Source of the DNA: an uncultured Kiritimatiellota bacterium
GTDB taxonomy: Bacteria; Verrucomicrobiota; Kiritimatiellia; RFP12; UBA1067
Reading direction: 5' to 3'
DNA: 56,012 bases
Assembly: GCA_934621385.1 (NCBI GenBank)
Contig: CAKTUI010000014.1
Coordinates: 1-56,012, forward strand
Positions 26,378 through 35,063 of the stretch are shown piece by piece (the first letter of the stretch is position 1; every line of letters starts with the position of its first letter). The notes beneath the pieces were generated by a model that worked only from the letters and a program-made list of their open reading frames with translations, was not told the DNA's origin and did not search any database. The position numbers and the translations under genes were made by a program.

Positions 26378-26806
26378 TTACAGCCTTTTGACGCGGCTAC
26401 CCTTGAGCCGCCAGGCGAAGGATGTGACCGAAAGGTCCAGCTTGGCAAGGGGACTGGCGCGAACAACCAACTTATTCGATTTCGTCACCTCGCCCTTCTC
26501 GTCCACTTTGCCCTTCAGAAACGGCTGAAGGCGAAGGTAGCCATCCAAGTTGACGGCATCCCCACTTCCAAGACACTCCTGCACCAATTCCATCAGGCAC
26601 TCAAACTGCGCCTTGAAGAGCGTTTCGCTTCCGATGGTCGACAAGCCCCGACTTTTGGCCCGCTTAACCAGTTCGTCAAACCCAACCGTCTTCTGCCCGA
26701 TAATCCGCGGCACATGCGTCACCGTCTTCCGAATCGGATGGCGAAAGTCAATAAGTTCATACTCCAAGACCTTATTGCCGCTCACTTCCGTCTGCTTTTT
26801 GCTCAT
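26378..26806 (-). CDS. HU-like DNA-binding protein
   Basis: 142-residue protein resembling the HU/IHF fold in its long form: VPRIIGQKTVGFDELVKRAK, then SETLFKAQFECLMELVQECL (helical dimer body) and GDAVNLDGYLRLQPFLKG (beta arm base), a form common in Bacteroidetes and relatives. It probably bends or coats DNA. The ATG at 26806 has AGGAG 9 nt upstream and a TGGTACAAT promoter at 26862. The 22-bp-period array lies directly upstream of that promoter, so the protein could act on its own upstream region; this is only a suggestion. Confidence 0.72.
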   Translation of the reverse strand: MSKKQTEVSGNKVLEYELIDFRHPIRKTVTHVPRIIGQKTVGFDELVKRAKSRGLSTIGSETLFKAQFECLMELVQECLGSGDAVNLDGYLRLQPFLKGKVDEKGEVTKSNKLVVRASPLAKLDLSVTSFAWRLKGSRVKRL

Positions 26807-26861
26807 GAACCCAAACTCCTTTTTATCCAGTTTGTCCCTTATGCCATAGGAACAGCCGAGA

Positions 26862-26870
26862 ATTGTACCA
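26862..26870 (-). promoter_or_regulatory. Extended -10 promoter of the HU-like gene
   Basis: AAATGGTACAAT on the minus strand, about 55 nt before the ATG at 26806. The repeat array begins within about 60-100 bp upstream of it. Confidence 0.55.
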
Positions 26871-26925
26871 TTTCGCACCGTTCAACCGCAAGCGGAAACC
26901 TTCCAAAGTGCCGCGCTCATGATGG

Positions 26926-27343
26926 AAACCCCCAACTCCGAACGCGGCAGAACGCAGGGAACGCGGCGCTTCTCCCAAAGAAAGAAACCCGTTCTCCCAA
27001 AGACAGCAAGTATTTCTCCCAAAGAAAGCGGGCAATTCCCTTGAAGGGAACGGGCGATCATCCCAAAGGTCAAGGGTCGACAAGCCAAAGAGAACGGGCA
27101 AGGACTAAGGTGGTTTGGTCAAACCACTAAGGTGCTTTGCACAAACCACCTTAGTCCTTGCCCTTCATCTTTAAAGCAAGCGACCTTCATCTCCCAAACA
27201 ACAACCCGTCCCCTTTGGAAGAAACGCCCATCTTCTTTGGGAGAAAAACTCGCTGTCTTTGGGAAGAAAATGCGCTCTCTCCGTGAAGACTCGCCGCAAT
27301 CACCCCGAACGGACGAAACGCCCGTGGCAAGAGACTGGCGGAC
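26926..27343. repeat. 22-bp-period repeat array 1
   Basis: From 26970 to 27343 there are 17 consecutive 22-bp units, with likely decayed units from 26926. Exact starts include 26970, 26992 and 27014 (each TTCTCCCAAAG plus 11 variable bases), 27036, 27058 and 27080, then central CAAACCAC-type units at 27098, 27120 and 27142. After these the core appears inverted (TCTTTGGGAGA-type) at 27212, 27234 and 27256. The centre forms a perfect 22-bp hairpin stem (27096-27117 with 27142-27163), and the flanking arms are imperfect inverted copies. It fills the 542-bp gap between the truncated MocR gene and the HU-like gene. No convincing ORF covers it. Confidence 0.9.
27096..27163. repeat. Perfect 22-bp-stem hairpin in array 1
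   Basis: The arms 27096-27117 and 27142-27163 (starting GGGCAAGGACTAAGG and ending CCTTAGTCCTTGCCC) are exact reverse complements around a 24-nt loop. The loop carries another CACTAAGGTG core. There is no following T tract, so it is not a standard terminator. Confidence 0.92.
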
Positions 27344-27348
27344 GATGG

Positions 27349-28461
27349 TCAGTGCGCCGACGCGGGCGCGGCAGTTCCTTCGGACCGGCAAAGGCGACGG
27401 CGGACGCGGCGCAAGTGACGCTCGAAGTCCCCATCATTGATGAAATCCGCAAGAAAGTACTGCTCAAACACGGGAACCGTGCAGGAATAAAATCCAACGG
27501 CAGCACGAAAGCGCGGCAAAAGTCCTGTGGGCAGAACCATATAACCGACACGAATGGCGGGAGCAATGGTCTTGCTGAACGTGTTCACATAAACGACGCG
27601 CCCGGCGGTGTCGGTCGTAAAGAGCGACTCCTCACCGCGCCCGGCCACCGAAAATTCGGAATCGAAGTCGTCCTCAATAAGAAAACCGCCGCGCTCCGCC
27701 GCCCAGCGCACATACTCGTGACGCTTCGATGCATCCGCCGTGACACCGCTCGGAAAGCTGCGATAGGGTGTCACGTGCAGAACCTTGGCCGATGTCCGCG
27801 CCAGTTCGGAACTGAGGATTCCGTGCGGACCGAGCCGAAGCGAATCGAACGAGATGCCGTGCGCCGAGTAGACCGAACGAATCATCTCGTACGAGGGATT
27901 CTCCACGGCGAAACGCTCATGTGCAAAGACCTGCGCCAAGAGGCCATAGAGATATTCCGCCCCCGATCCAACGACAATCTGCGCCGGCTGGACGTGCATA
28001 CCCTTCGCCCGCGCCAAGTAGGAGGCGATGGCCTCGCGCAGCTCGACGGTTCCGGCATTGGGGGACTTGATGAGAATCCGCTCCCCATAGCGCACAATCA
28101 CGGCCCGCATCTTCCGCGTCGCCACCGAAAACGGAAAGTTCAGCGGAAGTCGGTGCAGATTAGGCTTGGGGAACTTTCGCGGCGCAGACGGACGGTCCGA
28201 CTCATCCACGGGGGCCAGTCCGTCCCTCTCGCGATAGGCGGCAAAATAGCCGCTCCGTTCACGCGCCTCGGCATACCCCTCATCGCACAGAAGCGAATAG
28301 GCGTGCTCAACCGTGATGATAGCGACTCCCTCACTGTCCGCCACGGCACGCTTGGACGGCAACCGCTCGCCAAACGAGTAGGAACCGTCTACAATGGCCG
28401 CCCGCAGGCGACGGTAAATGCGCAGGTAGGCGGTTTCGGAACGCTGGGAATCTCGTGCCAT
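27349..28461 (-). pseudogene. MocR/GntR-aminotransferase regulator, C-terminally truncated
   Basis: 370-residue protein with an N-terminal GntR winged helix (YLRIYRRLRAAIVDGSYSFG, RLPSKRAVADSEGVA) and a fold-I aminotransferase domain. It keeps the PLP lysine in VNTFSKTIAPAIRVGY, plus SGAEYLYGLLAQVF and FLIEDDFDSEF. Family members run about 450-480 residues. This one stops after FERHLRRVRRRLC, missing the last 80-100 residues of the aminotransferase small domain. The stop falls 6 bp from the repeat array. It may be a decayed gene or still function as a truncated regulator. The start at 28461 is the best family match, but the ribosome-binding site is weak. Confidence 0.75.
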
Positions 28462-28501
28462 CGCCTTGTCTCGCCGTCCGCAAACGTCTTCGAGCGGCAA
28501 C

Positions 28502-29734
28502 CTACCGCGGCAGAACCCAACTGATGCTTCGGTTCTCAGGCTTCAGGATCTCATTCGCGACTTCCTGCACATCCGCCGCCGAAACGGCCGCAATGCCCTC
28601 CACCTGCTCACGCGGCATCACGAGACGACCAAACGAACTCATCGTCGCCCCGTAGAAGAAAAGCTTGGACGTCACCTTCTCATGCGAGAGCTTGAAGTTG
28701 CCAATCAGGAATTCCTTCACCCGATTCAGTTCTGCGGCGGAGACGCGCTTCGTGCGGATGCGCATCAACTCGCGGTCAATGGTCGAGAGTGCCTTCGCCG
28801 TTTTCGTACGATCGAGTCCAGCGGAAACGGTGAACATTCCCGCGTCCTCAAAGAACTGCATCCGAGACGAAATGTCGTAGCTGAGGCCGCGCTTTTCGCG
28901 CACCTCCTGGAAGAGCCGACTGGACATTCCCCGGCCAAGAATGGCATCCATCACCGTCGCGGCATATTTGCGCGGATCGTGGATGCCGAACGAACGGTAG
29001 CCGAGCGCAAGCTGCGCCTGGTTGACATCCTTCGTGACCGAGACTTCGGCAACGGGCGGAACGGAAAAGTCGACCGGGACGATGGCGGGGACCGTGTGTC
29101 GTCCCGCCCTGAAGCGTCCGAACGTACGAACCAGAACATCGTGCGCGGCACTTTCGTCGAAGTGGCCCGCGATGACGGCAACGGTGTTCTGCGGCAGATA
29201 ATGGGAACGGGCATACCGTTTCAAATCAGTCGGCTTCAGCGGCGAAAGTGACGCGGCCGAGCCGGCGACAGGCGCCCCGACGGGATTGCACGGAAAGAGC
29301 GAACGCTGAAGATTCTCCATCGCCACGGCATCCGGCTCATCCGCATACATGCGGATTTCCTCAATGACGACCTGCTTCTCGCGGGCAAACTCGTCGTCCG
29401 GCATCGAGGCGTTCAAGTACATATCGCCCAGAATCTCAACGGCCTCATTCAGGTACTCATCGGGAAGGTGGGCATAGTAGCACGTCGCCTCCTCGCCCGT
29501 GAAGGCATTGAAATTTCCGCCGCGCCCCTCGATGGCCCGCGTGATGTCGATGGGCCGCCGCGTGGGCGTACCCTTGAAGAGCATGTGTTCGATGAAATGG
29601 GAAATGCCCGCGACGCGGGCCTCTTCATAACGCGAACCAGAGGAAATGAAGAGACCGAACGCAACGGATTCGGCCTCGCAGGGAACATAAACGACCCGCA
29701 GGCCGTTTTTCAGCGTTTCAGAGTGCGGCGACAT
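28502..29734 (-). CDS. M16 family zinc peptidase (processing-peptidase-like)
   Basis: 410-residue protein with the inverted zinc motif HxxEH in GISHFIEHMLFKGT near residue 46 and the distal Glu in REKQVVIEEIRMYADEP. It has the two-half M16 architecture ending ILKPENRSISWVLPR. Single 410-420-residue forms resemble bacterial YmxG/PqqL-type processing peptidases. No signal peptide is seen, so it is probably cytoplasmic. It overlaps the hisA end by 17 nt, so it is probably co-expressed with hisA and hisB, though no functional link is known. Confidence 0.92.
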   Translation of the reverse strand: MSPHSETLKNGLRVVYVPCEAESVAFGLFISSGSRYEEARVAGISHFIEHMLFKGTPTRRPIDITRAIEGRGGNFNAFTGEEATCYYAHLPDEYLNEAVEILGDMYLNASMPDDEFAREKQVVIEEIRMYADEPDAVAMENLQRSLFPCNPVGAPVAGSAASLSPLKPTDLKRYARSHYLPQNTVAVIAGHFDESAAHDVLVRTFGRFRAGRHTVPAIVPVDFSVPPVAEVSVTKDVNQAQLALGYRSFGIHDPRKYAATVMDAILGRGMSSRLFQEVREKRGLSYDISSRMQFFEDAGMFTVSAGLDRTKTAKALSTIDRELMRIRTKRVSAAELNRVKEFLIGNFKLSHEKVTSKLFFYGATMSSFGRLVMPREQVEGIAAVSAADVQEVANEILKPENRSISWVLPR

Positions 29735-30443
29735 TCATCTCCTTCAGGGTCGTGCGTCCATCGTAGAGGGCCTTGCCGACAATGGCCGCCCGCAAATTGG
29801 GGCGTTCAAGGGCCTTCAGGTTGCCAACGTCAAAGGGCGAACTGACGCCGCCCGAAGCCGTAATCTGACATGTCGGCGCGGCATCACAAATGGCCGCCAT
29901 CTGCGTCAGGTTCGGGCCGCCCAGCATACCGTCCGTTGCCGTATCCGTGTAAATGATTGTCTTTACGCCCGCACGAGCCACGGCGATTGCGAGATCCGTC
30001 GCCTTCACGCTCGTCGTCTCCACCCAGCCCTTCGTCTGGACGAAGCCGTTGCGCGCATCAATGCCGACGGCGATTCGGTCGCCGTAAAGCTCGACCGCCT
30101 CCGCAAGGAAGGCCGGATTCTCAAGTGCCGCGGAACCGATGATGGCCCGCGCCGCGCCTGCATCCAGGACGGCCCGAAGCGCATCCGGCGTTCGCAACCC
30201 ACCGCCGACTTCGACCGGGCCACCGAAGGCCTCAATAATCCGACGAATGACCTCCGTATGCTTTGGCGTGCCCGCAAACGCCCCGTCGAGATCGACGACA
30301 TGCAACTCGGCACCGCCCTGCTCGGCCCAGTCCTTCGCCTGGGCGGCGGGGTCGTCGCCGTAAACGGTCACGTCATCGGCGCGCCCCTGCCGCAGACGGA
30401 CGCATTTCCCATCCTTCAAGTCGATGGCTGGCAAAATAATCAT
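29718..30443 (-). CDS. hisA: Phosphoribosylformimino-AICAR phosphate isomerase
   Basis: TIM barrel of 241 residues that opens the ribose of ProFAR in histidine synthesis. It begins MIILPAIDLKDGKCVRLRQG with the catalytic Asp in AIDLKDG, has VEVGGGLRT and the second catalytic Asp in IYTDTATDGMLGGPN, and the phosphate-binding ITASGGVSS. The ATG at 30443 gives the canonical N-terminus; a TTG 6 nt earlier was rejected. It lies 2 nt after hisB. The other his genes are not in the window. Confidence 0.95.
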   Translation of the reverse strand: MIILPAIDLKDGKCVRLRQGRADDVTVYGDDPAAQAKDWAEQGGAELHVVDLDGAFAGTPKHTEVIRRIIEAFGGPVEVGGGLRTPDALRAVLDAGAARAIIGSAALENPAFLAEAVELYGDRIAVGIDARNGFVQTKGWVETTSVKATDLAIAVARAGVKTIIYTDTATDGMLGGPNLTQMAAICDAAPTCQITASGGVSSPFDVGNLKALERPNLRAAIVGKALYDGRTTLKEMNVAAL

Positions 30444-30445
30444 AC

Positions 30446-31030
30446 TCAAATGACTCCCTTGGAACTCGGCACGCCCTTCTCATTCGGATCGACAGCCTTC
30501 GCCATACGAAGCGCCCGGGCAAAACTCTTGAACAGCCCCTCACAGACATGATGGGCCTCGTCGCCGTAAATCTGGCGCAGATGAATGTTCGAACGGCTCT
30601 CCACCGAAACGGCGCGGAAGAACTCCTCGACAAGCTTGACCTCGAAGTCGCGAACCATCATGTGCTTCATCGCACACTGCATGACCAGAAACGGCCGCCC
30701 GCCCAAGTCGAGCGAGGTCTCGCACAGAGCCTCATCCATGGGGATGGACGCAAATCCGTAGCGGACGATTCCCCGGCGATCGCCCAACGCCTCGTTCAGA
30801 GCCTTGCCGAAGACCAGTCCCACATCCTCCACGGTGTGGTGGTAGTCGACATCCAAGTCGCCCTTCGCCCGGACGGACAAGTCAATCAGTGCATGCTTCT
30901 TCAGAAGCTCAAGCATGTGATTGAAGAAGCCGATGCCGGTGTCAATCGTCCCCTCGCCGCTTCCGTCGAGGTTGAGTTCCAGTTCAATCTGTGTTTCGCG
31001 TGTGTTTCTGGAAAGTTTAGACGTTCTCAT
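30446..31030 (-). CDS. hisB: Imidazoleglycerol-phosphate dehydratase
   Basis: Mn-dependent dehydratase of 194 residues in histidine synthesis, the mono-functional form without the phosphatase domain. Metal-ligand motifs are GIGFFNHMLELL, DVDYHHTVEDVG, and HHVCEGLFKSFARAL, with DEALCETSLDLGGRP in the middle. The start RTSKLSRNTRETQIELEL is standard. Followed by hisA after 2 nt. Confidence 0.95.
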   Translation of the reverse strand: MRTSKLSRNTRETQIELELNLDGSGEGTIDTGIGFFNHMLELLKKHALIDLSVRAKGDLDVDYHHTVEDVGLVFGKALNEALGDRRGIVRYGFASIPMDEALCETSLDLGGRPFLVMQCAMKHMMVRDFEVKLVEEFFRAVSVESRSNIHLRQIYGDEAHHVCEGLFKSFARALRMAKAVDPNEKGVPSSKGVI

Positions 31031-31057
31031 TCAAGTTTCGTTTGGCGTGAACGGAAA

Positions 31058-31831
31058 TTACTGGATGGCCTTCGCCTGCGCACGGAGCTTTTCGGCACGA
31101 GAAGCCTGACCAAGTTTGTCGAAGCACTCCGCCGCCTTCGTCATCGCCTCGGCGCACTCGCGGGCACAGGACTGCTGATTGTACATGAGCGCGACGCGGA
31201 GATAAGCATCCGCCAACGCCGACTTCAGCGAATCGGGCGAGTTCTTGCCCTGCGTACGGATAATGTCGCCGCGCATGACGAGCGCGGCCGCCGAAGCCGC
31301 ACGATCGCCGCTCGAAACGGCCTTCTTGAGCGCATTCTCAAGCTGGTCGTTCTTGCCGAGCTTCAGCAGGGCCTGCCAGTAGGCGGCCGCCAAATCGCCG
31401 CGATAGGCCGCCGTACGGTCCTCCGAGATGATGGAGTTGCAGGCCTCGTAGGCCTTCTGGGGCTGACCCGCATCAAGATAGGCGAACGCCAGGTAGCGAC
31501 CCGCCACCTTGTCCCAGTGCAACATCCGGTAGTCGGTGACAATCTTCGAGAGCGCGGCAACCGCATTCGCCCCCTGCCCCTTCTCAACCTGCTCAGCCGC
31601 CTTGGCAAAGCCCGGAGGCGTCGGAATGTCCATTCCCGTAATGTCGGCATAGGCGCGTTCCGAACTGACCTCGGTCCCCTTCTTCTTGGAGATAATCAAA
31701 TAGCTTTTTGAGCGGGGCTGCCACTTGATATCACCCGTCAGGTCGCCCGTTTCCGTGTGAAGCGTACCCTGAATGGCCGCCAGCGGTGCGGCGACGAGTG
31801 CCGCCAGTCCGAAAATAATCACAGTCCTCAT
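31058..31831 (-). CDS. Secreted helical-repeat protein
   Basis: 257-residue protein with a signal peptide (RTVIIFGLAALVAAPLAAIQG), then a short beta-rich part (GTLHTETGDLTGDIKW) and TPR-like helical pairs from about residue 75, rich in Ala (AGRYLAFAYLDAGQPQKAYEA). The ATG follows a GGAG ribosome-binding site. It lies 12 nt after the large TPR protein upstream, so the two are likely one operon. The function is unknown; it may be a periplasmic scaffold for that neighbour. Confidence 0.82.
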   Translation of the reverse strand: MRTVIIFGLAALVAAPLAAIQGTLHTETGDLTGDIKWQPRSKSYLIISKKKGTEVSSERAYADITGMDIPTPPGFAKAAEQVEKGQGANAVAALSKIVTDYRMLHWDKVAGRYLAFAYLDAGQPQKAYEACNSIISEDRTAAYRGDLAAAYWQALLKLGKNDQLENALKKAVSSGDRAASAAALVMRGDIIRTQGKNSPDSLKSALADAYLRVALMYNQQSCARECAEAMTKAAECFDKLGQASRAEKLRAQAKAIQ

Positions 31832-31843
31832 TTCTGAATCTCC

Positions 31844-34800
31844 TTACTTTCCTTCTGTTTGACTTTCAGTTGACGCGGCCGGAACGGATGACGAACTCGT
31901 CATGTCGGCCTTCGCATTGTTGATGCAGTTGACGATCTCCGTACGGCCCTTGCCGTTCGGGAACAGTTCAAGGTACTCCTCACCGAACCGGATGACGAGC
32001 TTGGACTTTTCGGAACCAAGTTTTGCAAAGAGCGGAACCATCGTCGTGTAGCAGCGTTCGAGGTTGGCCAGCTCCTCGGGCGACATCTTGTCGACCGGGT
32101 GCTCGGGCGTCACGCCACGGGACTGGAGGAATACCTGGAAGGTCGCCGCCGCCCGTTCGCACGTTTCAAGGGCCTCATCCTTCAGGCCCATCTCCCTCTC
32201 GGCGTTCATGCGGCGGATGAGGACATCGCCCGACATCAGCGTAAGCTGATCCTGTTCCCACTGGGGCTTCTTCGACCAGTAGTTGCGCACCTTCTTAAGC
32301 GCACCAACCGCCGCGCCGAAATACCTGTTGCGGAGCACCGCGTCCTTCTCGTGCAGGCCCTGCGCAGAAGCGACATCCACAAGCAGGAAGTTCGCATCGG
32401 CGGCCAGCGTCAGGCGCGAAAGATTCGGATCGCCAAGGAAGGCATCCAGTGCCTCACGCGCCTCAGCCAGCGAACCCTGCATGAAAGCGCACCTTGCCTC
32501 ACCAAGCCGCGCCTTGGCAATCGTCGAGTACTGCTTCGCTCCAGCGAGGGAAATCGCTTTCTCAAAGGCCTGGTTGGCAAGTTCCCAGCTCTTCGCACCG
32601 ATGAGAGCCTCGCCCGCATTGATGAACTGCTGGGCCGTGTACTTGCCGTCCGTCCGGAGCATCTCGGCGTAGAGTTCCGTTCCCTCACGCTTCATGCCCA
32701 TCTCAATCAGACTCTTGGCCAGACGCGGCTTTGCATTCTTCGCCTCGTCCGAATCCGGATACTTGCGGGAGAGCCGGTCAAGCGCGTCCTTCGACTTCTC
32801 CAAATCACCGAGAGCCGTGTAAATCGTGCCGAGGCGCACATACGCATTCGTGCTGAATTCACCATCCGGATAGGCCTTCAGGTAATCCTCATACCCTTCC
32901 GCTGCGCGCTTCCGGAAGTCGTCCCGTTTCTCGGCGGGCTTGCGGAGCCGCCACCAGCTGTCGGCCACGCGGTAGAGCGCACGCTCGCGAATCATCTCGT
33001 ACTTCTCGATGTCCTCCTTCAGCGTCGCCGGGTCTTTCAACTGCTTCACAGCCTCCTCTGCCGAGGACTTGAACTGCTGAATGGCGCGGATGCACTGCTT
33101 GGATCCTTCCGTCTCGTTCTTGGAGACCTCCTCCGGCACCTCGTTCGTCTGGGCGTTCTCAAGCAGGCTCAGACTGTCCTTCAAGTACATCTGCGCCAAC
33201 TGCATCTTCGCCTGCAAACGCGACAGTTCATTCTTCTCAAGGGGAAGGTAGTCCTTCATGTACGCGATTTCGTCCTTTCGGTCGCCGAGCTGCCCGCTGC
33301 AGTAGGAGAGTCGGGCAAAGGACGCGACATAGAAGTTCGAATTCGTGTAGAAGTCCTTAATCAATCCCCAGAACTTGAGCGCATCGGCAAAGCGTCCAGC
33401 CTTTTCGGCCTCCGCAGCCTTCGATGCCGCAATGTTCACCGCGCTCGGATGCTCGCGGTAATTCGTGACGAAAGCCGTGTAGAGTCGGTCGGCGCGAGCC
33501 AGCTGCTGACGCTCCTTCTCCTTGGCCGCAAGCCGAATGACAGCGTTACCGGCATCCGTCATCACCACTTTCGATGCCCCAGCGAAACGCTCGGCCAGGT
33601 AGCCCTCGACCGCGTCCGCATTCAGACGGTACTCGTCCTTCTCAGCATCCGTCTTCGCATCCACAAGCAAGTCGAGGTAACTGTTGGCAATGTTCTCAAC
33701 CGCCGAAATGGACTCCGGCAGTTCGGGATACTTCGCCAGAACGGCAAAGTAGTCGGCAATCGCCTCGTTGTACTGCCCGGCCAGATATTTCTCCGCCGCG
33801 TTCTGGAACTGCCGCGCACGGGCCTTCGCAATCTGCTCGGGCGAAATCTTCGTCTTAATCTTCGCACCGTACGTTTTCTCGGCAAACGAACGGATCGTCT
33901 CCTGGAGCTCACCGGCTGGAACCGCCCAGGGACTCGACTCGTAGTTGATGAAGACGTTGATGGCCATCTGGAACGCGCCCTTGCGCCCGTCACGCTTGGA
34001 GGTTCGCTTATCCTTCGGCCCGAAGAGCATATCCTTGATGCGATCGTCGTTGCGCTTCGGCTTCTTCATCTCGGCCTGAACCTCTTCCCAGAGAATCTGC
34101 GCCTGGAGGTAAAGGCACTCGGGAAGCGGCGAGAGATTCAAAAGGCCGTGCTTCCCATCCGGGTCGTTGGCGACGATCTGGTCGTGCAAGTCCTGAAGCT
34201 GGGGCTTGTACTCCTCGATGATTTCCTCCGCCCGATCGACATTGCCGCGCATCTGCTCGATGTGGGCCTTCATCGAAAGCGCACGTCCGAAGAAGATCGG
34301 CTCGTCCTCGCGCCAAAGCAACTGGTCAGCCAGTTTTTCCGCCGCGTTGAGGGAGTCGGCCTTCTTCTTGGCGTTCTTCTCTTCGGAAGCAATCTTAAGG
34401 TACATCTCGGTCACCTCGCAGACAAGATTGCACCAGTCGGTGTTCTTGTCCTTTATCTGACGCAGAAGGCCCTCGTAAATCTGAACGGCGCGTGCATAGT
34501 TCCTGTCGGACTTCAGCATCTGCCCGAACGTGTAGCTCGCGTCCATGTAGAACTTGCGCATATCCTTCGTCGGGTTCTTGAACGTCGCGAAGAACTCATC
34601 GTAAATCTTGGCGCACTCCTCCTTCTGGTTGCGGACGAAGTAGTTCATCGCCACCTCAAGCCGCGCCGCCCAGTACTTCGCTCCCTTTCGATCGGGGAGC
34701 GCGGCAATGCGCTTCTCGGCCGCCTCAAACTTCCCAAGGCTGAGAAGCCCGCGAATCTCCAGCGCGAAGAACCGCGCCTCGCTCTCGGGCCACCGCTTTT

Positions 34801-35014
34801 TCGTCGCGGCGATAATCGGCTCGGCAAAATCGGGATAGCCCGCGTCAATGAGGGCTTCCACATAGCGAATCTCCGCCTCCATGGCCTCATCGACCACAGG
34901 TTCCGCCGCTTCCGTTGAACCCGATGTCGCGCCAGCCTCGTCAGCGAACACCACCGACAGGGGTGTCGCGAGCAGGGTTGCGCAACCGAATACGACTGCT
35001 ATTTTTGAACTCAT
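31844..35014 (-). CDS. Large secreted tetratricopeptide-repeat protein
   Basis: 1056-residue protein with a signal peptide (SKIAVVFGCATLLATPLSVV) and many TPR-like helix pairs along its length, for example ARAVQIYEGLLRQIKD, GEFSTNAYVRLGTIYTALGD and DSDEAKNAKPRLAKSLIEMG. Such proteins are periplasmic or outer-membrane scaffolds. The middle stretches resemble the YfgC/BamD-like TPRs, but no enzyme domain is visible. Start at 35014: TATACT lies 7 nt upstream. An open frame runs 49 codons further but through the promoter. Upstream of the small repeat protein in the same orientation. Confidence 0.82.
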   Translation of the reverse strand: MSSKIAVVFGCATLLATPLSVVFADEAGATSGSTEAAEPVVDEAMEAEIRYVEALIDAGYPDFAEPIIAATKKRWPESEARFFALEIRGLLSLGKFEAAEKRIAALPDRKGAKYWAARLEVAMNYFVRNQKEECAKIYDEFFATFKNPTKDMRKFYMDASYTFGQMLKSDRNYARAVQIYEGLLRQIKDKNTDWCNLVCEVTEMYLKIASEEKNAKKKADSLNAAEKLADQLLWREDEPIFFGRALSMKAHIEQMRGNVDRAEEIIEEYKPQLQDLHDQIVANDPDGKHGLLNLSPLPECLYLQAQILWEEVQAEMKKPKRNDDRIKDMLFGPKDKRTSKRDGRKGAFQMAINVFINYESSPWAVPAGELQETIRSFAEKTYGAKIKTKISPEQIAKARARQFQNAAEKYLAGQYNEAIADYFAVLAKYPELPESISAVENIANSYLDLLVDAKTDAEKDEYRLNADAVEGYLAERFAGASKVVMTDAGNAVIRLAAKEKERQQLARADRLYTAFVTNYREHPSAVNIAASKAAEAEKAGRFADALKFWGLIKDFYTNSNFYVASFARLSYCSGQLGDRKDEIAYMKDYLPLEKNELSRLQAKMQLAQMYLKDSLSLLENAQTNEVPEEVSKNETEGSKQCIRAIQQFKSSAEEAVKQLKDPATLKEDIEKYEMIRERALYRVADSWWRLRKPAEKRDDFRKRAAEGYEDYLKAYPDGEFSTNAYVRLGTIYTALGDLEKSKDALDRLSRKYPDSDEAKNAKPRLAKSLIEMGMKREGTELYAEMLRTDGKYTAQQFINAGEALIGAKSWELANQAFEKAISLAGAKQYSTIAKARLGEARCAFMQGSLAEAREALDAFLGDPNLSRLTLAADANFLLVDVASAQGLHEKDAVLRNRYFGAAVGALKKVRNYWSKKPQWEQDQLTLMSGDVLIRRMNAEREMGLKDEALETCERAAATFQVFLQSRGVTPEHPVDKMSPEELANLERCYTTMVPLFAKLGSEKSKLVIRFGEEYLELFPNGKGRTEIVNCINNAKADMTSSSSVPAASTESQTEGK

Positions 35015-35021
35015 GGTGGTA

Positions 35022-35032
35022 AGTATACTATA
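35022..35032 (-). promoter_or_regulatory. -10 promoter of the large TPR gene
   Basis: TATAGTATACT on the minus strand. The TATACT hexamer ends 7 nt before the ATG at 35014, again predicting a leaderless or near-leaderless mRNA. Confidence 0.6.
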
Positions 35033-35063
35033 ACGACTTGAAATGTGCAAGTGACGGCATCGT

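Noticed and set aside
26926..27343. Array 1 as a CRISPR array
   Set aside because: The conserved part is only about 11 bp, changes and inverts along the array, and no cas genes are present; unit length of 22 bp is far below CRISPR size.
26823..27440. Short open frames on both strands across array 1
   Set aside because: They are homologous to each other only because the DNA is an inverted repeat; they lack ribosome-binding sites and resemble no protein.
27259..28524. 421-codon plus-strand frame opposite the MocR gene
   Set aside because: Antisense shadow of a gene with clear GntR and aminotransferase motifs.
32099..34918. 939-codon plus-strand frame opposite the large TPR gene
   Set aside because: Antisense shadow; the minus-strand product has a signal peptide, promoter and TPR pattern.
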